From contig CP104793.1 in the NCBI GenBank assembly GCA_025916135.1, forward strand, positions 3,348,001-3,412,000: DNA of 64,000 bases, given 5' to 3'. Source of the stretch: Rhodobacteraceae bacterium D3-12. Lineage in GTDB: Bacteria > Pseudomonadota > Alphaproteobacteria > Rhodobacterales > Rhodobacteraceae. This document shows, piece by piece, positions 26,026-34,977 of this stretch. The translations under genes were made by a program, and so were the position numbers. Positions within the stretch are counted from its first letter, which is position 1; every line of letters begins with the position of its first letter. The notes beneath the pieces were generated by a model that saw nothing but the letters and a program-made list of their open reading frames with translations, was not told the DNA's origin and searched no databases.

Positions 26026-26433
26026 ATGATCGATTCAGACGACACAATGACCATCCGCCAGATGTGCGACGCGTTCGATGTAACCCCACGCACCCTGCGG
26101 TTTTACGAAGCCAAAGAGCTGCTCTTCCCGCACCGTGACGGTCAAAAACGGCTGTTCACCAAAAGCGACCGCGCCCGGCTCAAGCTGATCTTGCGCGGCA
26201 AGCGGTTCGGGTTCAGCCTCGAAGAGATCCGCCAGTTGCTTGAGCTTTATAACCTCGGCGACCAGCAACAGACCCAGCTTGCGCGCACCTTCGAGATTGC
26301 CAAGGAACGTCTGCGTGACATGGAATCCCAACGTGATGAGCTGAACGAAGCCATCGCCGACCTGCGCGAGCAACTCAACTGGGGCGAAAAAGTTCTCGCC
26401 TCGATGAGCGACGACAAAAAAGCCGCCGAATAG
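26026..26433 (+). CDS. MerR-family transcriptional regulator 2 (acyl-CoA catabolism)
   Basis: This is a 135-residue MerR regulator similar to the preceding one, with TIRQMCDAFDVTPRTLRFYEAKELLFPHRDGQ in the winged-helix part, a recognition stretch KLILRGKRFGFSLEEIRQLLELY and a coiled C-terminus (RLRDMESQRDELNEAIADLREQL). I start it at ATG 26026, preceded by a modest CCGGAAG. It is the first gene before the acyl-CoA dehydrogenase run, 45 bases upstream, and probably controls it together with the palindrome at 25934. Confidence 0.9.
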   Translation: MIDSDDTMTIRQMCDAFDVTPRTLRFYEAKELLFPHRDGQKRLFTKSDRARLKLILRGKRFGFSLEEIRQLLELYNLGDQQQTQLARTFEIAKERLRDMESQRDELNEAIADLREQLNWGEKVLASMSDDKKAAE

Positions 26434-26478
26434 GCCGCAACGCACCCCTAATATCAAGACCGAAAAAAGAGAGACCTC

Positions 26479-28254
26479 ATGCCCACTTATACCGCTCCGA
26501 CCAAAGATATGGCCTTTGTTTTGCATGACGTGCTGCAAGTGTCGCAATCCGATGTGCCCGGCTACTCCGATCTTGAACCCGATTTCACCTCGGCCGTTCT
26601 CGAAGAAGCTGGTAAGCTTACGTCCGAAGTGCTCGCCCCCCTGAACGTCGTTGGCGACACCGAAGGCTGCCGCCTTGAAAACGGCGTGGTCTACACCCCC
26701 ACCGGCTTCAAATCCGCGTTCGAACAGGTCAAGGAAGGCGGCTGGACCGGGCTTGATATGCCCGAACAATATGGCGGTCAGAACATGCCCTATGTGCTCG
26801 GCACCGCCGTGGGCGAAATGTTCTCCTCCTCGAACCAGGCCTTCACCATGTATCAGGGCCTAACCCACGGCGCGGCGGCGGCGATCCTTGCCCACGGCAC
26901 GGACGAGCAGAAAGACAAATGGCTGCCCAAAATGGTGTCCTGCGAATGGACCGGCACCATGAACCTGACCGAACCGCATTGCGGCACTGATCTGGGCCTC
27001 ATGCGCACCAAGGCCGAACCACAGGACGACGGCAGCTTCAAAATCTCCGGCCAGAAGATCTTTATCTCGGCTGGCGATCACGACATGGCCGACAACATCG
27101 TCCACCTCGTCCTTGCCAAAATCCCCGGCGGCCCCGAAGGCATCAAAGGCGTCTCGCTCTTTATCGTGCCCAAGTTCATCGTCGATGACGAAGGCGAGAT
27201 CGGCGCGCGCAATGGTGTCTCGGTTGGCTCCATCGAAGAGAAAATGGGCATCCACGGCAACTCGACCTGCGTGCTGAACTATGACGAAGCCACCGGCTAT
27301 CTCCTCGGGGACGAGCACAAAGGCATGCGCGCCATGTTCACCATGATGAACGAAGCCCGCATCGGTGTCGGCATGCAGGGTCTCTCGGCCGCCGAAGTCG
27401 CCTATCAGAACGCGCTCGAGTATGCCAAAGACCGCCTTCAGGGCCGCGCCGTGACCGGCGTTGAAAACCCCGACGGGCCTGCCGATCCGCTGATCGTGCA
27501 CCCCGACATCCGCCGCTCGCTGCTCGATCAGAAAAGCTTTGTCGAAGGCGCGCGCGCGTTCATCCTTTGGGGGGCGTCCCTGATTGATCAGGCACACCGC
27601 GCCGAGGATAAAGACGCCGACGGGCTGATCTCGCTCCTGACGCCGATCATCAAAGGCTTCCTGACCGACGAAGGCTATGACATGACCGTCAAAGCGCAAC
27701 AGGTCTATGGCGGCCACGGCTATATCGAAGAACACGGCATGAGCCAGTTCACCCGCGACGCCCGTATCGCCATGATCTATGAAGGCGCCAACGGCGTTCA
27801 GGCGCTCGACCTCGTGGGGCGTAAGCTGGCGCAAGACGGCGGCAAACACGTCATGGCCTTCTTTGACATGGTCAAAACCTTCTGCTCCGAGAACAAAGAC
27901 ATCGAGGGCATGGAAGAGTTCATCGAACCGCTCAAAACCGCGTCGAAACACCTTCAGGCTGCGGGCATGTTCTTCATGCAGCAGGGCATGAAGAACCCCA
28001 ACGCGGCGCTCTCGGGCTCGAATGACTTCATGCACCTCTTCGGGCATGTCTGCCTTGGCCTGATGTGGGCGCGGATGGCCAAAGCCTCGCTCGCGGCGCT
28101 GGCGGAAAACCCGTCTGACCCCGCGTTCTACGAGACAAAGCTGGCGACAGGGCGTTACTATATGGCACGCCGCCTGCCCGCGACCGCTCTGCACCTCACC
28201 CGCATCGAATCCGGTGCCGACCCGGTGATGTCGCTGGCCGCGGATCAGTTCTAA
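26479..28254 (+). CDS. Long acyl-CoA dehydrogenase (FadE/DmdC-like)
   Basis: This is a 591-residue FAD-dependent acyl-CoA dehydrogenase that introduces the alpha-beta double bond in acyl-CoA. Recognisable parts are the N-terminal cap, [20 protein letters not shown] (FAD and substrate region), and the catalytic-base region [20 protein letters not shown] near residue 433. An extra C-terminal domain of about 140 residues marks the long type. This long type includes the methylmercaptopropionyl-CoA dehydrogenase DmdC of DMSP demethylation in marine roseobacters, but true fatty-acid forms look alike and the substrate cannot be decided here. It is the first enzyme gene after the MerR pair. Confidence 0.9.
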   Translation: MPTYTAPTKDMAFVLHDVLQVSQSDVPGYSDLEPDFTSAVLEEAGKLTSEVLAPLNVVGDTEGCRLENGVVYTPTGFKSAFEQVKEGGWTGLDMPEQYGGQNMPYVLGTAVGEMFSSSNQAFTMYQGLTHGAAAAILAHGTDEQKDKWLPKMVSCEWTGTMNLTEPHCGTDLGLMRTKAEPQDDGSFKISGQKIFISAGDHDMADNIVHLVLAKIPGGPEGIKGVSLFIVPKFIVDDEGEIGARNGVSVGSIEEKMGIHGNSTCVLNYDEATGYLLGDEHKGMRAMFTMMNEARIGVGMQGLSAAEVAYQNALEYAKDRLQGRAVTGVENPDGPADPLIVHPDIRRSLLDQKSFVEGARAFILWGASLIDQAHRAEDKDADGLISLLTPIIKGFLTDEGYDMTVKAQQVYGGHGYIEEHGMSQFTRDARIAMIYEGANGVQALDLVGRKLAQDGGKHVMAFFDMVKTFCSENKDIEGMEEFIEPLKTASKHLQAAGMFFMQQGMKNPNAALSGSNDFMHLFGHVCLGLMWARMAKASLAALAENPSDPAFYETKLATGRYYMARRLPATALHLTRIESGADPVMSLAADQF

Positions 28255-28256
28255 GG

Positions 28257-28323
28257 GGGTGGGGTGAAACCCCACCCTACCCGACCCAGCACCAACCTGT
28301 AAGGCGGGGCTCTCCCCCGCCTT
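28257..28323. repeat. Two intercistronic hairpins
   Basis: The 91-base gap after the first dehydrogenase holds two perfect 9-base stems: GGGTGGGGT/ACCCCACCC at 28257-28277 with loop GAA, and AAGGCGGGG/CCCCGCCTT at 28301-28323 with loop CTCTC. Neither is followed by a T-run, so they may protect or separate the transcript rather than end it. The GGGTGGGG hairpin is a pattern often repeated in roseobacter intergenic DNA, from memory. Confidence 0.6.
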
Positions 28324-28345
28324 GCCCGACCCCGGAGGGACCCAG

Positions 28346-28558
28346 ATGCCCAAACGCTTCCGCCTGACCCGCCGCTTTCCCTGTGCCATGACAGAAGACG
28401 GCTATCGGCGGCTCAAACGGTTTGCCGCCGAGGCCGGGCTCGACGAAGGCGAAGCGCTCAGCTTCCTCTTTGAGAACTTCGAAAGCGTAATGAACCACGA
28501 AAACCTGACCGCGCGACTCCGCCTGTTCAACTCGGAGCTGGAAGAGCGCAAACGGTGA
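28346..28558 (+). CDS. 70-residue protein, possible ribbon-helix-helix fold
   Basis: This is a short basic protein beginning [20 protein letters not shown]. The layout of a short beta strand (RRFPCAM), helix [19 protein letters not shown] and helix [15 protein letters not shown] resembles a CopG/Arc ribbon-helix-helix DNA-binding protein, followed by a helical tail. The start is preceded by GGAGGG, and the gene lies between the two acyl-CoA dehydrogenase genes on the same strand with 22 bases to the next. No named family is recognised. It could be a small co-regulator of the run, or a protein of other function. Confidence 0.7.
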   Translation: MPKRFRLTRRFPCAMTEDGYRRLKRFAAEAGLDEGEALSFLFENFESVMNHENLTARLRLFNSELEERKR

Positions 28559-28580
28559 CACACAGGCTGGGGGAGGCCAC

Positions 28581-29723
28581 ATGTCGAACTGGATGACCGA
28601 AGAGCACCAGATGCTCGCAGATCTCACCGCCAAATTCATCAATGATGAATGGGCACCGCATTTCGAACGCTGGCGCCATCAGGGCCAGATGGACCGCTCC
28701 GCATGGAACGAAGCCGGGGCGCTCGGCCTGCTCTGCCCCTCGATCCCCGAAGAATACGGCGGACCGGGTGGCGATTTCGGCCACGAAGCGGTTGTGATGA
28801 TGGAACACCCCCGCGCCAACTTTGCCTCTTGGGGCAATCCGATCCATTCCGGCATCGTGGCGCATTACATCCTCGCTTATGGCACCGAAGAGCAGAAAAA
28901 GCGTTGGCTCCCCAAGATGGTCACCGGCGAAATGGTCGGCGCGCTGGCCATGACCGAACCCTCAACCGGCTCGGATGTGCAAGCGATCAAAACCCGCTGC
29001 GTGCGCGACGGCAATGCCTATCGCCTGACCGGTTCGAAAACCTTCATCTCCAACGGACAGCACGCCGAACTGATCATCGTCGCCGCCAAAACCGACCCGT
29101 CGCAAGGCTCCAAAGGCGTCTCGCTTGTGGTGGTCGAAACCGACAAGGCTGAAGGTCATGGGTTCACCCGTGGCCGCAACCTCGAGAAAGTCGGCCTGCA
29201 CTCTGCCGACACGTCCGAGCTGTTCTTTGACAATGTCGAAATCCCGCCCGAAAACATCCTCGGTCAGGAAGAAGGCAAAGGCTTTTACCAGATGATGCAG
29301 CAGCTTCCGCAGGAACGCCTCATCATCGGCTGCGGTGCGGTCGGCGCTATGCAGGGCGCGGTAGAGCGCACCATCGCCTATTGCAAAGAGCGCGAAGCCT
29401 TCGGCGGCCCGATCCTGCAATTCCAAAACACTCGCTTCAAGCTGGCCGAATGCAAAACCAAACTCACCGTGGCGCGGGCGTTTCTTGATGAATGCATCGA
29501 AGAACACATGCGCGGCGCGCTTACGGTCGAAAAGGCCGCCATGGCCAAATACTGGCTCACCGACACCCAAGGCGAAGTGCTAGATGAATGCGTGCAACTT
29601 CACGGCGGCTATGGCTTCATGGCCGAATATGCCGTGGCCGAAATGTGGGCCGATGCGCGGGTGCAGCGGATTTATGGCGGCACCAATGAAATCATGAAAG
29701 ATCTCATCGCGAGGACGCTTTGA
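28581..29723 (+). CDS. Acyl-CoA dehydrogenase, short type
   Basis: This is a 380-residue acyl-CoA dehydrogenase of normal length. It includes [18 protein letters not shown] (FAD and substrate), [34 protein letters not shown] and the C-terminal catalytic region with glutamate in [15 protein letters not shown]. The absence of the extra C-terminal domain distinguishes it from the first dehydrogenase. Start ATG 28581 is preceded by GGGGGAGG. It probably oxidises a medium- or branched-chain acyl-CoA in the same pathway. Confidence 0.9.
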   Translation: MSNWMTEEHQMLADLTAKFINDEWAPHFERWRHQGQMDRSAWNEAGALGLLCPSIPEEYGGPGGDFGHEAVVMMEHPRANFASWGNPIHSGIVAHYILAYGTEEQKKRWLPKMVTGEMVGALAMTEPSTGSDVQAIKTRCVRDGNAYRLTGSKTFISNGQHAELIIVAAKTDPSQGSKGVSLVVVETDKAEGHGFTRGRNLEKVGLHSADTSELFFDNVEIPPENILGQEEGKGFYQMMQQLPQERLIIGCGAVGAMQGAVERTIAYCKEREAFGGPILQFQNTRFKLAECKTKLTVARAFLDECIEEHMRGALTVEKAAMAKYWLTDTQGEVLDECVQLHGGYGFMAEYAVAEMWADARVQRIYGGTNEIMKDLIARTL

Positions 29724-29770
29724 TGCCTTCAAGCGCAGCACAATCCCGCACCGTCGGACCGCTCCGCGGG

Positions 29771-30000
29771 GTATTTTCAGCAAGATGAAGGGGGGCCGGT
29801 TTTTTTGGGAGCACCCCGCTCCGTCGCGCCGAAATCGAATCGACTGCTCGGGAACGGGGCTTCACCTTGCGCGGCCATCGGCTCTCCAGCCTGTACCGCA
29901 AACAGAGCCTACGCGCGTTAACCTTAAGATCCGGTAAACGCGCCCCTTCATCTTGCTCAAAATACTCCGTGGAGGTTGCGGGGGGTGTAATACCCCCCGC
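29771..30000. repeat. 304-base gap with inverted and REP-like repeats
   Basis: The gap between the second dehydrogenase and the GST gene holds no gene. Its left edge (29771-29793) and a block at 29943-29965 are inverted copies of the same 23 bases with one mismatch (CCCCTTCATCTTGCT...). The right copy continues into CGGGGGGTGTAATACCCCCCG, a hairpin, as part of a REP-like element. Between them lies the 29872-29940 block that recurs at 61151. Confidence 0.6.
29872..29940 (+). repeat. Copy A of a ~70-base intergenic element
   Basis: The first 28 bases match 61151-61178 at 26 positions (CGGCC...CCAGCCTGTACCGC). A variable 12-13 bases follows, then the shared stretch GCGCGTTAACCTTAA. The downstream part is TTAA-N7-TAAA. 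Its function is unknown. Confidence 0.55.
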
Positions 30001-30027
30001 CTCTGCGCTCAAAACCGGGAGGACCAT

Positions 30028-30663
30028 ATGACGATCAAACTCTACTGCTTCGGCGAATCGGGAAATGCCTACAAGGCTGCCCTCGCCCTTGAACTCTCCG
30101 GCCTCGATTGGGAGCCGGTCTATGTCGATTTCTTCGGCGGCGCCGCGCGCACGCCCGAGTATCGCGAGAAAAACGTGATGGGCGAAGCGCCCGTCATGGA
30201 AGACGGCGACTTCAAGCTCAGCCAGTCCGGCACGATCCAGGCCTATGTGACCGAGAAATCCGGCAAATTCGGCGGCGCCACGCGCGAGGAGAATTATGAA
30301 ATCCTGCGTTGGGTCCTTTGGGACAACCACAAGCTCAGCTCGCAGGCCGGGGTCACCCGCTTCCTGATGAACTTCCTGCCCGAAGACAAGCGCCCGCAGG
30401 AGGTGATCGGCTTCCTTCAGGGGCGCCTCAAAGCCGCTTACGCCACGCTCGACAGCCATCTTGAGGGCCGCGACTGGATCGTCGGGGACGGCATCACCAA
30501 CGCCGACCTGTCGTGCTGCGGCTACCTGTTTTACCCCGAACCTTTCGGGTTTGACCGCGCCGAATGGCCCAACATCGACCGTTGGCTCACCAACATCGAA
30601 CAAACACCCGGCTGGAAAGCCCCTTATGACCTGATGCCCGGCAGCCCCGCTGACCGTGCGTGA
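30028..30663 (+). CDS. Glutathione S-transferase family protein
   Basis: This is a 211-residue cytosolic GST-like protein. The thioredoxin-type N-terminal domain includes KLYCFGESGNAYKAALALELSG and the conserved GEAPVMEDGDFKLSQSGTIQ, where a proline precedes the substrate-binding beta strand. The C-terminal alpha-helical domain contains WIVGDGITNADLSC, matching the hydrophobic-staple region. A GGGAGG ribosome binding site supports the ATG at 30028. It lies between the second dehydrogenase and the thiolase in the acyl-CoA run. It may detoxify a reactive enoyl-CoA or thiol compound, but the substrate is unknown. Confidence 0.88.
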   Translation: MTIKLYCFGESGNAYKAALALELSGLDWEPVYVDFFGGAARTPEYREKNVMGEAPVMEDGDFKLSQSGTIQAYVTEKSGKFGGATREENYEILRWVLWDNHKLSSQAGVTRFLMNFLPEDKRPQEVIGFLQGRLKAAYATLDSHLEGRDWIVGDGITNADLSCCGYLFYPEPFGFDRAEWPNIDRWLTNIEQTPGWKAPYDLMPGSPADRA

Positions 30664-30682
30664 ATAAAGGAGAAGACCCCAA

Positions 30683-31894
30683 ATGACAGACGCATACATC
30701 TATGACTCCGTGCGCACCCCGCGCGGCAAGGGCCGCGCTGACGGCTCCCTGCACGAAGTGACCGCCGCGCGGCTTTCCGCCGTGGCGCTCAACGCTCTGA
30801 AAGAGCGCAACAACCTTGAAGGTCACGCCGTCGAAGACGTGGTCTGGGGCAATGTCTCACAGGTTGGCGAGCAGGGGGCCTGCCTTGCCCGAACCGCCGT
30901 TCTGGCCTCTGACCTTGACGAGTCGATCCCCGGCCTGTCGATCAACCGCTTCTGTGCCTCGGGCCTCGAAGCGGTCAACGTCGCCGCCAATCAGGTGCGC
31001 GGCGGGGCGGGCAATGCCTATATCGCGGGTGGTGTCGAATCCATGTCGCGCGTGCCTATGGGCTCGGACGGCGGCGCGATTGCCGTCGATCCCCAGATCG
31101 CTTTTGACAACTATTTCGTGCCTCAAGGCATCGGTGCCGACATCATCGCCACCAAATACGGGTTTTCCCGTGACGAGGCCGACGCCATGGCCGTCGAAAG
31201 CCAAAAGCGCGCCAAAGCCGCTTGGGACGACAACCGTTTCGCCCGCTCTATCGTCGCGGTCAAAGACGTGAACGGCCTGCCGATCCTCGCCTATGACGAA
31301 TTCATGCGCCCCTCCACCGACATGCAGTCGCTCGGCGCACTGAAACCCTCGTTCCAGCAGATGGGCGAAGTCATGCCCGGCTTCGACAACATCGCCCTGC
31401 TGAAATACCCCGAGCTTGAGCGCGTGAACCATATCCACCACGCCGGCAACTCCTCAGGGATCGTTGATGGCGCGGCAGCGGTGCTGATCGGCAATAAAGA
31501 GTTTGGTAACGAATTTGGCCTAAAACCAAGAGCACGTATTCGTTCCACGGCCAAGATCGGCACCGACCCGACCATCATGCTTACCGGACCTGTCCCCGTC
31601 ACCCGCAAGATCCTCGCGGACTCTGGGATGAGCATTGAGGACATCGACCTCTTTGAGGTCAACGAAGCCTTCGCTTCGGTCGTCATGCGGTTCGAGCAGG
31701 CGTTCAACGTCGATCACGCCAAGGTTAATGTCAACGGCGGCTCCATCGCCATGGGCCATCCTCTCGGCGCGACCGGGGCAATGATCCTCGGCACTCTGGT
31801 GGATGAACTCGAACGCTCCGACAAAGAGGTTGGCCTTGCCACGCTCTGCATCGGTTCGGGGATGGGCGCTGCGACCATCATTGAAAGGGTATAA
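30683..31894 (+). CDS. Acetyl-CoA C-acyltransferase (thiolase)
   Basis: This is a 403-residue thiolase that cleaves 3-ketoacyl-CoA with CoA to release acetyl-CoA, the last step of beta-oxidation. The acyl-carrying cysteine is in [15 protein letters not shown] near residue 92, the conserved [11 protein letters not shown] follows near residue 355, and the proton-donor cysteine is in [12 protein letters not shown] near the end. It sits 20 bases after the GST gene and just before the NTF2-like and FadJ-like genes, consistent with one operon. Confidence 0.93.
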   Translation: MTDAYIYDSVRTPRGKGRADGSLHEVTAARLSAVALNALKERNNLEGHAVEDVVWGNVSQVGEQGACLARTAVLASDLDESIPGLSINRFCASGLEAVNVAANQVRGGAGNAYIAGGVESMSRVPMGSDGGAIAVDPQIAFDNYFVPQGIGADIIATKYGFSRDEADAMAVESQKRAKAAWDDNRFARSIVAVKDVNGLPILAYDEFMRPSTDMQSLGALKPSFQQMGEVMPGFDNIALLKYPELERVNHIHHAGNSSGIVDGAAAVLIGNKEFGNEFGLKPRARIRSTAKIGTDPTIMLTGPVPVTRKILADSGMSIEDIDLFEVNEAFASVVMRFEQAFNVDHAKVNVNGGSIAMGHPLGATGAMILGTLVDELERSDKEVGLATLCIGSGMGAATIIERV

Positions 31895-31897
31895 CCT

Positions 31898-32383
31898 TTG
31901 GACCCGACGGTTTTCATCTCTCTGGGGGAGCGTCTGACAAAGGCGCTTATCACACATGATTTCGAGCTTTATCAACAGGTTATGGACCTGCCTCTGACGC
32001 TCGAACCGCGTGGTGATACCTCCTATACGCTGACAACGGCCGACGAGCTTCGCACAGATTTCGACCTCTATTGTGACCACATCCGGCTGCATGAGATCAC
32101 CGACATCTACCGCGAAGCAAAAGAAGTCGAAACGCTCAGCGATGATCTGACCGTCATTGTCTGCGAAACCCATATCCTGTCGGGCGGCTCCCGCGTGGTG
32201 CCACCCTTTACCGGGATCATGACCATGCATCGCTGTGCCGATGACGTGGTGCGGTTTTCGCGCATCCAAAGCTCCCCGGACATCTCAACTGGTCCATGGG
32301 CAAAGGCGCAATCGACAAAGGTCGGTTCCGCCACCGCCAGAACCGGAACGATACGTAAAAAGCCTAACGGAGGCTCAAAATGA
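31898..32383 (+). CDS. NTF2/SnoaL-like small protein
   Basis: This is a 161-residue protein, likely of the NTF2-like (SnoaL-like) alpha+beta fold. Visible features are an N-terminal helix with [20 protein letters not shown], then a beta-rich part ([26 protein letters not shown]). It begins with TTG at 31898; the first in-frame ATG would remove 28 residues, including the first helix. It overlaps the FadJ-like start by four bases (ATGA), so co-translation is likely. I cannot name a substrate, and the basic tail ([14 protein letters not shown]) is unusual. Confidence 0.7.
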   Translation: MDPTVFISLGERLTKALITHDFELYQQVMDLPLTLEPRGDTSYTLTTADELRTDFDLYCDHIRLHEITDIYREAKEVETLSDDLTVIVCETHILSGGSRVVPPFTGIMTMHRCADDVVRFSRIQSSPDISTGPWAKAQSTKVGSATARTGTIRKKPNGGSK

Positions 32384-34581
32384 CTGACTTCACAATGACC
32401 AAAGACGCCGATGGCGTCGCAACCATCACCTGGGACGTGCCCGGTGCCACCATGAACGTGATGCGCACCCCTGCGCTGCAACTGCTCAGCGACCTGATCG
32501 ACGACGCGCTCGCCGATGACGCCGTCAAAGGCATCGTCATCACCTCGGCCAAGAAAGACTTCGCCGGCGGCATGGACCTCAACGCGCTGGCCGAAATGAA
32601 GGCCAACGCCGGTGACGATCCGGCCAAGGGGCTGTTTGAAGGCACCATGCAAATGCACGGTCTGCTGCGCAAAATCGAACTCGCGGGCATGGACTTCAAA
32701 ACCAAGAAAGGCGGCAAACCCATCGCCGCCGCGCTGCCCGGCACTGCCGCGGGCATCGGCCTCGAACTGCCGCTTGCCACGCACCGCATTTTTGTCGCCA
32801 ACAACCCCAAGGCCAAGATCGGCCTGCCCGAAATCCTCGTCGGCATTTTCCCCGGCGCGGGGGGCACCACCCGTCTGGCGCGCAAACTCGGCGCAATGGG
32901 CGCCTCGCCCTTCCTGCTCGAAGGCAAGATGGTCTCGCCTGACAAGGCGCAAAAAGCTGGCCTCATTGACGAAGTGGTTGATGATCCCGTCGCCGCCGCG
33001 CACGATTGGGTGCTCAACGCCAAAGACGCCGATCTGGTGAAACCATGGGACGCCAAAGGCTATAAAATGCCCGGCGGCACCCCCTATCACCCCGCCGGCT
33101 TCATGACCTTCCTCGGCGCCACCGCCATGGTCCACGGCAAGACCCGTGGCGCGTTCCCGGCAGCCAAGGCCCTGCTCTCCGCCGTCTACGAAGGCGCGCA
33201 AGTGCCGTTTGACACGGCGCTCAAGATCGAGGCCCGCTGGTTCACCAACATCCTGATGAACCCCTCCTCCGCCGCCATGATCCGCTCGCTTTTCCTCAAC
33301 AAGGAAGCGCTGGAAAAAGGCGCGGTGCGGCCCAAAGATGTGCCCGATCAAAAGGTCTCCAAAATCGGCGTCCTCGGCGCGGGCATGATGGGCGCAGGCA
33401 TCGCGCTTGTCTCGGCTCAGGCCGGCATGGAAGTCGTTCTGATCGACCGTGACGATGAAACCGCCGCGCGCGGCAAAGCCTACTCCGCAACCTACATGGA
33501 CAAAGGCATCAAGCGCGGCAAAGCGACCGAGGAAAAGAAAGCGGCCCTGCTGAACCAGATCACAGCCACCGCCGACCTCTCCAAACTCGAAGGCTGCGAT
33601 CTCATCATCGAAGCCGTGTTCGAAGACCCCAAGGTCAAAGCCGAGATGACCAAAAAGGTCGAAGCCGTGATCCCCGAGGATTGCATCTTCGCCTCCAACA
33701 CCTCGACCCTGCCGATCACCGAGCTGGCCAAAGCGTCCAAACGCCCCGATCAGTTCATCGGCATCCACTTCTTCTCCCCCGTGGAAAAGATGTTCCTCGT
33801 CGAGATCATCAAAGGCGCCGAAACCGGCCCCCGCGCCGTGGCCAAGGCGCTCGACTATGTGCGCCAGATCCGCAAAACGCCCATCGTGGTAAACGACGCG
33901 CGGTTCTTCTATTGCAACCGCTGCATCATCCCCTACGGCAACGAAGCCAACCGCATGATCACCGAAGGCGTGAAAATGCCGCTGATCGACCACGCGGCCA
34001 AGCAACTCGGCTTCCCTGTGGGTCCGGTGCAACTGGGCGATGAAACCTCTGTCGACCTCGCGACCAAGATCATGCGCGCGACCAAGGCCGCCATGGGCAA
34101 TGAATACCCCGCGTCCGAGGCTGACGACCTGATCGTCTGGCTCGAAGAGCAAGGGCGCTTGGGCCGCAAATCCAAGGCGGGCTATTTCGAATATGACGAA
34201 AACGGCAAACGTCTGGGCTATTGGAAAGGGATCGAAGACAAATACCCCCTCGCCGAAGAACAGCCCGACCTTCAGGAAGTCCAAGACCGCCTGATGTTCG
34301 CCCAAGTGCTCGAAGCGGTGAAAGCCCTCGAAGAAGGCGTGCTCGAAGACATCCGCGAAGGCGATGTCGGCGCAATCCTCGCTTGGGGCTTCGCCCCCTC
34401 GTCGGGCGGCCCCTTCTCCTGGCTCGACATCATCGGCGCGCCTTACGCGGTGGAACGCTGCAACCAACTCGCCGCCAAATTCGGCGACCGGTTCACCCCG
34501 CCCGCCCTTCTGGTGGAAATGGCTGAAAAGGGTCAAACCTTCTACGGCCGCTTCGCCAATGAGGACGCCAAAGCCGCCTAA
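32380..34581 (+). CDS. FadJ-like bifunctional enoyl-CoA hydratase / 3-hydroxyacyl-CoA dehydrogenase
   Basis: This is a 733-residue fatty-acid oxidation protein. The N-terminal crotonase half (about 1-200) includes KDFAGGMDLNALAEM. It is followed by the dehydrogenase part with NAD-binding GVLGAGMMGAGIALVSAQAG near residue 330 and the catalytic region SNTSTLPITELAKA...GIHFFSPVEKM with His and Glu. The C-terminal 3HCDH domains end it. It catalyses the second and third steps of beta-oxidation. It terminates the acyl-CoA run, with a strong hairpin 25 bases after the stop. Confidence 0.93.
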   Translation: MTDFTMTKDADGVATITWDVPGATMNVMRTPALQLLSDLIDDALADDAVKGIVITSAKKDFAGGMDLNALAEMKANAGDDPAKGLFEGTMQMHGLLRKIELAGMDFKTKKGGKPIAAALPGTAAGIGLELPLATHRIFVANNPKAKIGLPEILVGIFPGAGGTTRLARKLGAMGASPFLLEGKMVSPDKAQKAGLIDEVVDDPVAAAHDWVLNAKDADLVKPWDAKGYKMPGGTPYHPAGFMTFLGATAMVHGKTRGAFPAAKALLSAVYEGAQVPFDTALKIEARWFTNILMNPSSAAMIRSLFLNKEALEKGAVRPKDVPDQKVSKIGVLGAGMMGAGIALVSAQAGMEVVLIDRDDETAARGKAYSATYMDKGIKRGKATEEKKAALLNQITATADLSKLEGCDLIIEAVFEDPKVKAEMTKKVEAVIPEDCIFASNTSTLPITELAKASKRPDQFIGIHFFSPVEKMFLVEIIKGAETGPRAVAKALDYVRQIRKTPIVVNDARFFYCNRCIIPYGNEANRMITEGVKMPLIDHAAKQLGFPVGPVQLGDETSVDLATKIMRATKAAMGNEYPASEADDLIVWLEEQGRLGRKSKAGYFEYDENGKRLGYWKGIEDKYPLAEEQPDLQEVQDRLMFAQVLEAVKALEEGVLEDIREGDVGAILAWGFAPSSGGPFSWLDIIGAPYAVERCNQLAAKFGDRFTPPALLVEMAEKGQTFYGRFANEDAKAA

Positions 34582-34606
34582 CCGGCCGCAAGCGCTAAAA
34601 AAACCC

Positions 34607-34638
34607 TTTCGGGGCGGCCACACCACGCCGCCCCGAAA
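34607..34638 (+). terminator. Hairpin downstream of the FadJ-like gene
   Basis: TTTCGGGGCGGC (34607-34618) and its exact complement GCCGCCCCGAAA (34627-34638) form a 12-base stem with an 8-base loop, preceded by an A-run. The run AAAAAAACCC upstream and the absence of T after it suggest it acts for both strands or protects the 3' end. Confidence 0.6.
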
Positions 34639-34810
34639 CACCACTCCGGCGCCCTACGCCCCCCTGCGCGCGCCCCCTGCGGCCCCTACGGCTACACCCC
34701 CCACATGCTCCCCCTATGCTGCCCCTCCGGCAGGCCGCCCCACTTCCTCCTCATCCCCCAATAAAAACACGCACCCCAAAACCACCCCCCTCTCTTTCGC
34801 CCCCCCAACC

Positions 34811-34858
34811 CTTCTTCTGTTTAAAAAATACCTCGGGGGTTTGGGGGCTAGCCCCCAA
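34811..34858 (+). repeat. REP-like palindromic element
   Basis: A CTTCTTCTGTTT...AAATACC start leads to a perfect 18-base palindrome TTGGGGGCTAGCCCCCAA (34841-34858). It shares its layout with the elements at 17848 and 29943. The remainder of the 396-base gap after the FadJ-like gene is C-rich with no gene. Confidence 0.6.
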
Positions 34859-34908
34859 TCCAACCCCAGCCTTCAAAAGCCGCTCCCCTTTAACCCACCC
34901 CCCCCCTT

Positions 34909-34942
34909 AAAAACGCCAAAGGACGCGCCACCCGGCGCGCCC
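34909..34942 (-). terminator. Terminator of the Hint-like gene
   Basis: On the minus strand a GC-rich stem (CGCGCC/GGCGCG core with GG/CC ends and one mismatch) has a 4-base loop. It is followed by TTTGGCGTTTTT. It lies 36 bases beyond the stop of the Hint-domain gene. Confidence 0.55.
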
Positions 34943-34977
34943 TTCGCTTCACGAGCAAATTTTGGACCTTTTGGGGC

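Noticed and set aside
26860-28389. A 509-codon frame antisense to the first acyl-CoA dehydrogenase
   Set aside because: It is a shadow of a conserved gene and has no ribosome binding site or motif.
32107-34644. An 845-codon reading frame antisense to the FadJ-like gene
   Set aside because: It is covered by a well-conserved gene on the other strand and shows shadow composition without any family motif.
34582-34977. A 205-codon plus-strand frame through the gap after the FadJ-like gene
   Set aside because: It is Pro/Thr-rich because of C-runs, overlaps the end of a conserved gene and crosses a terminator and REP-like element.
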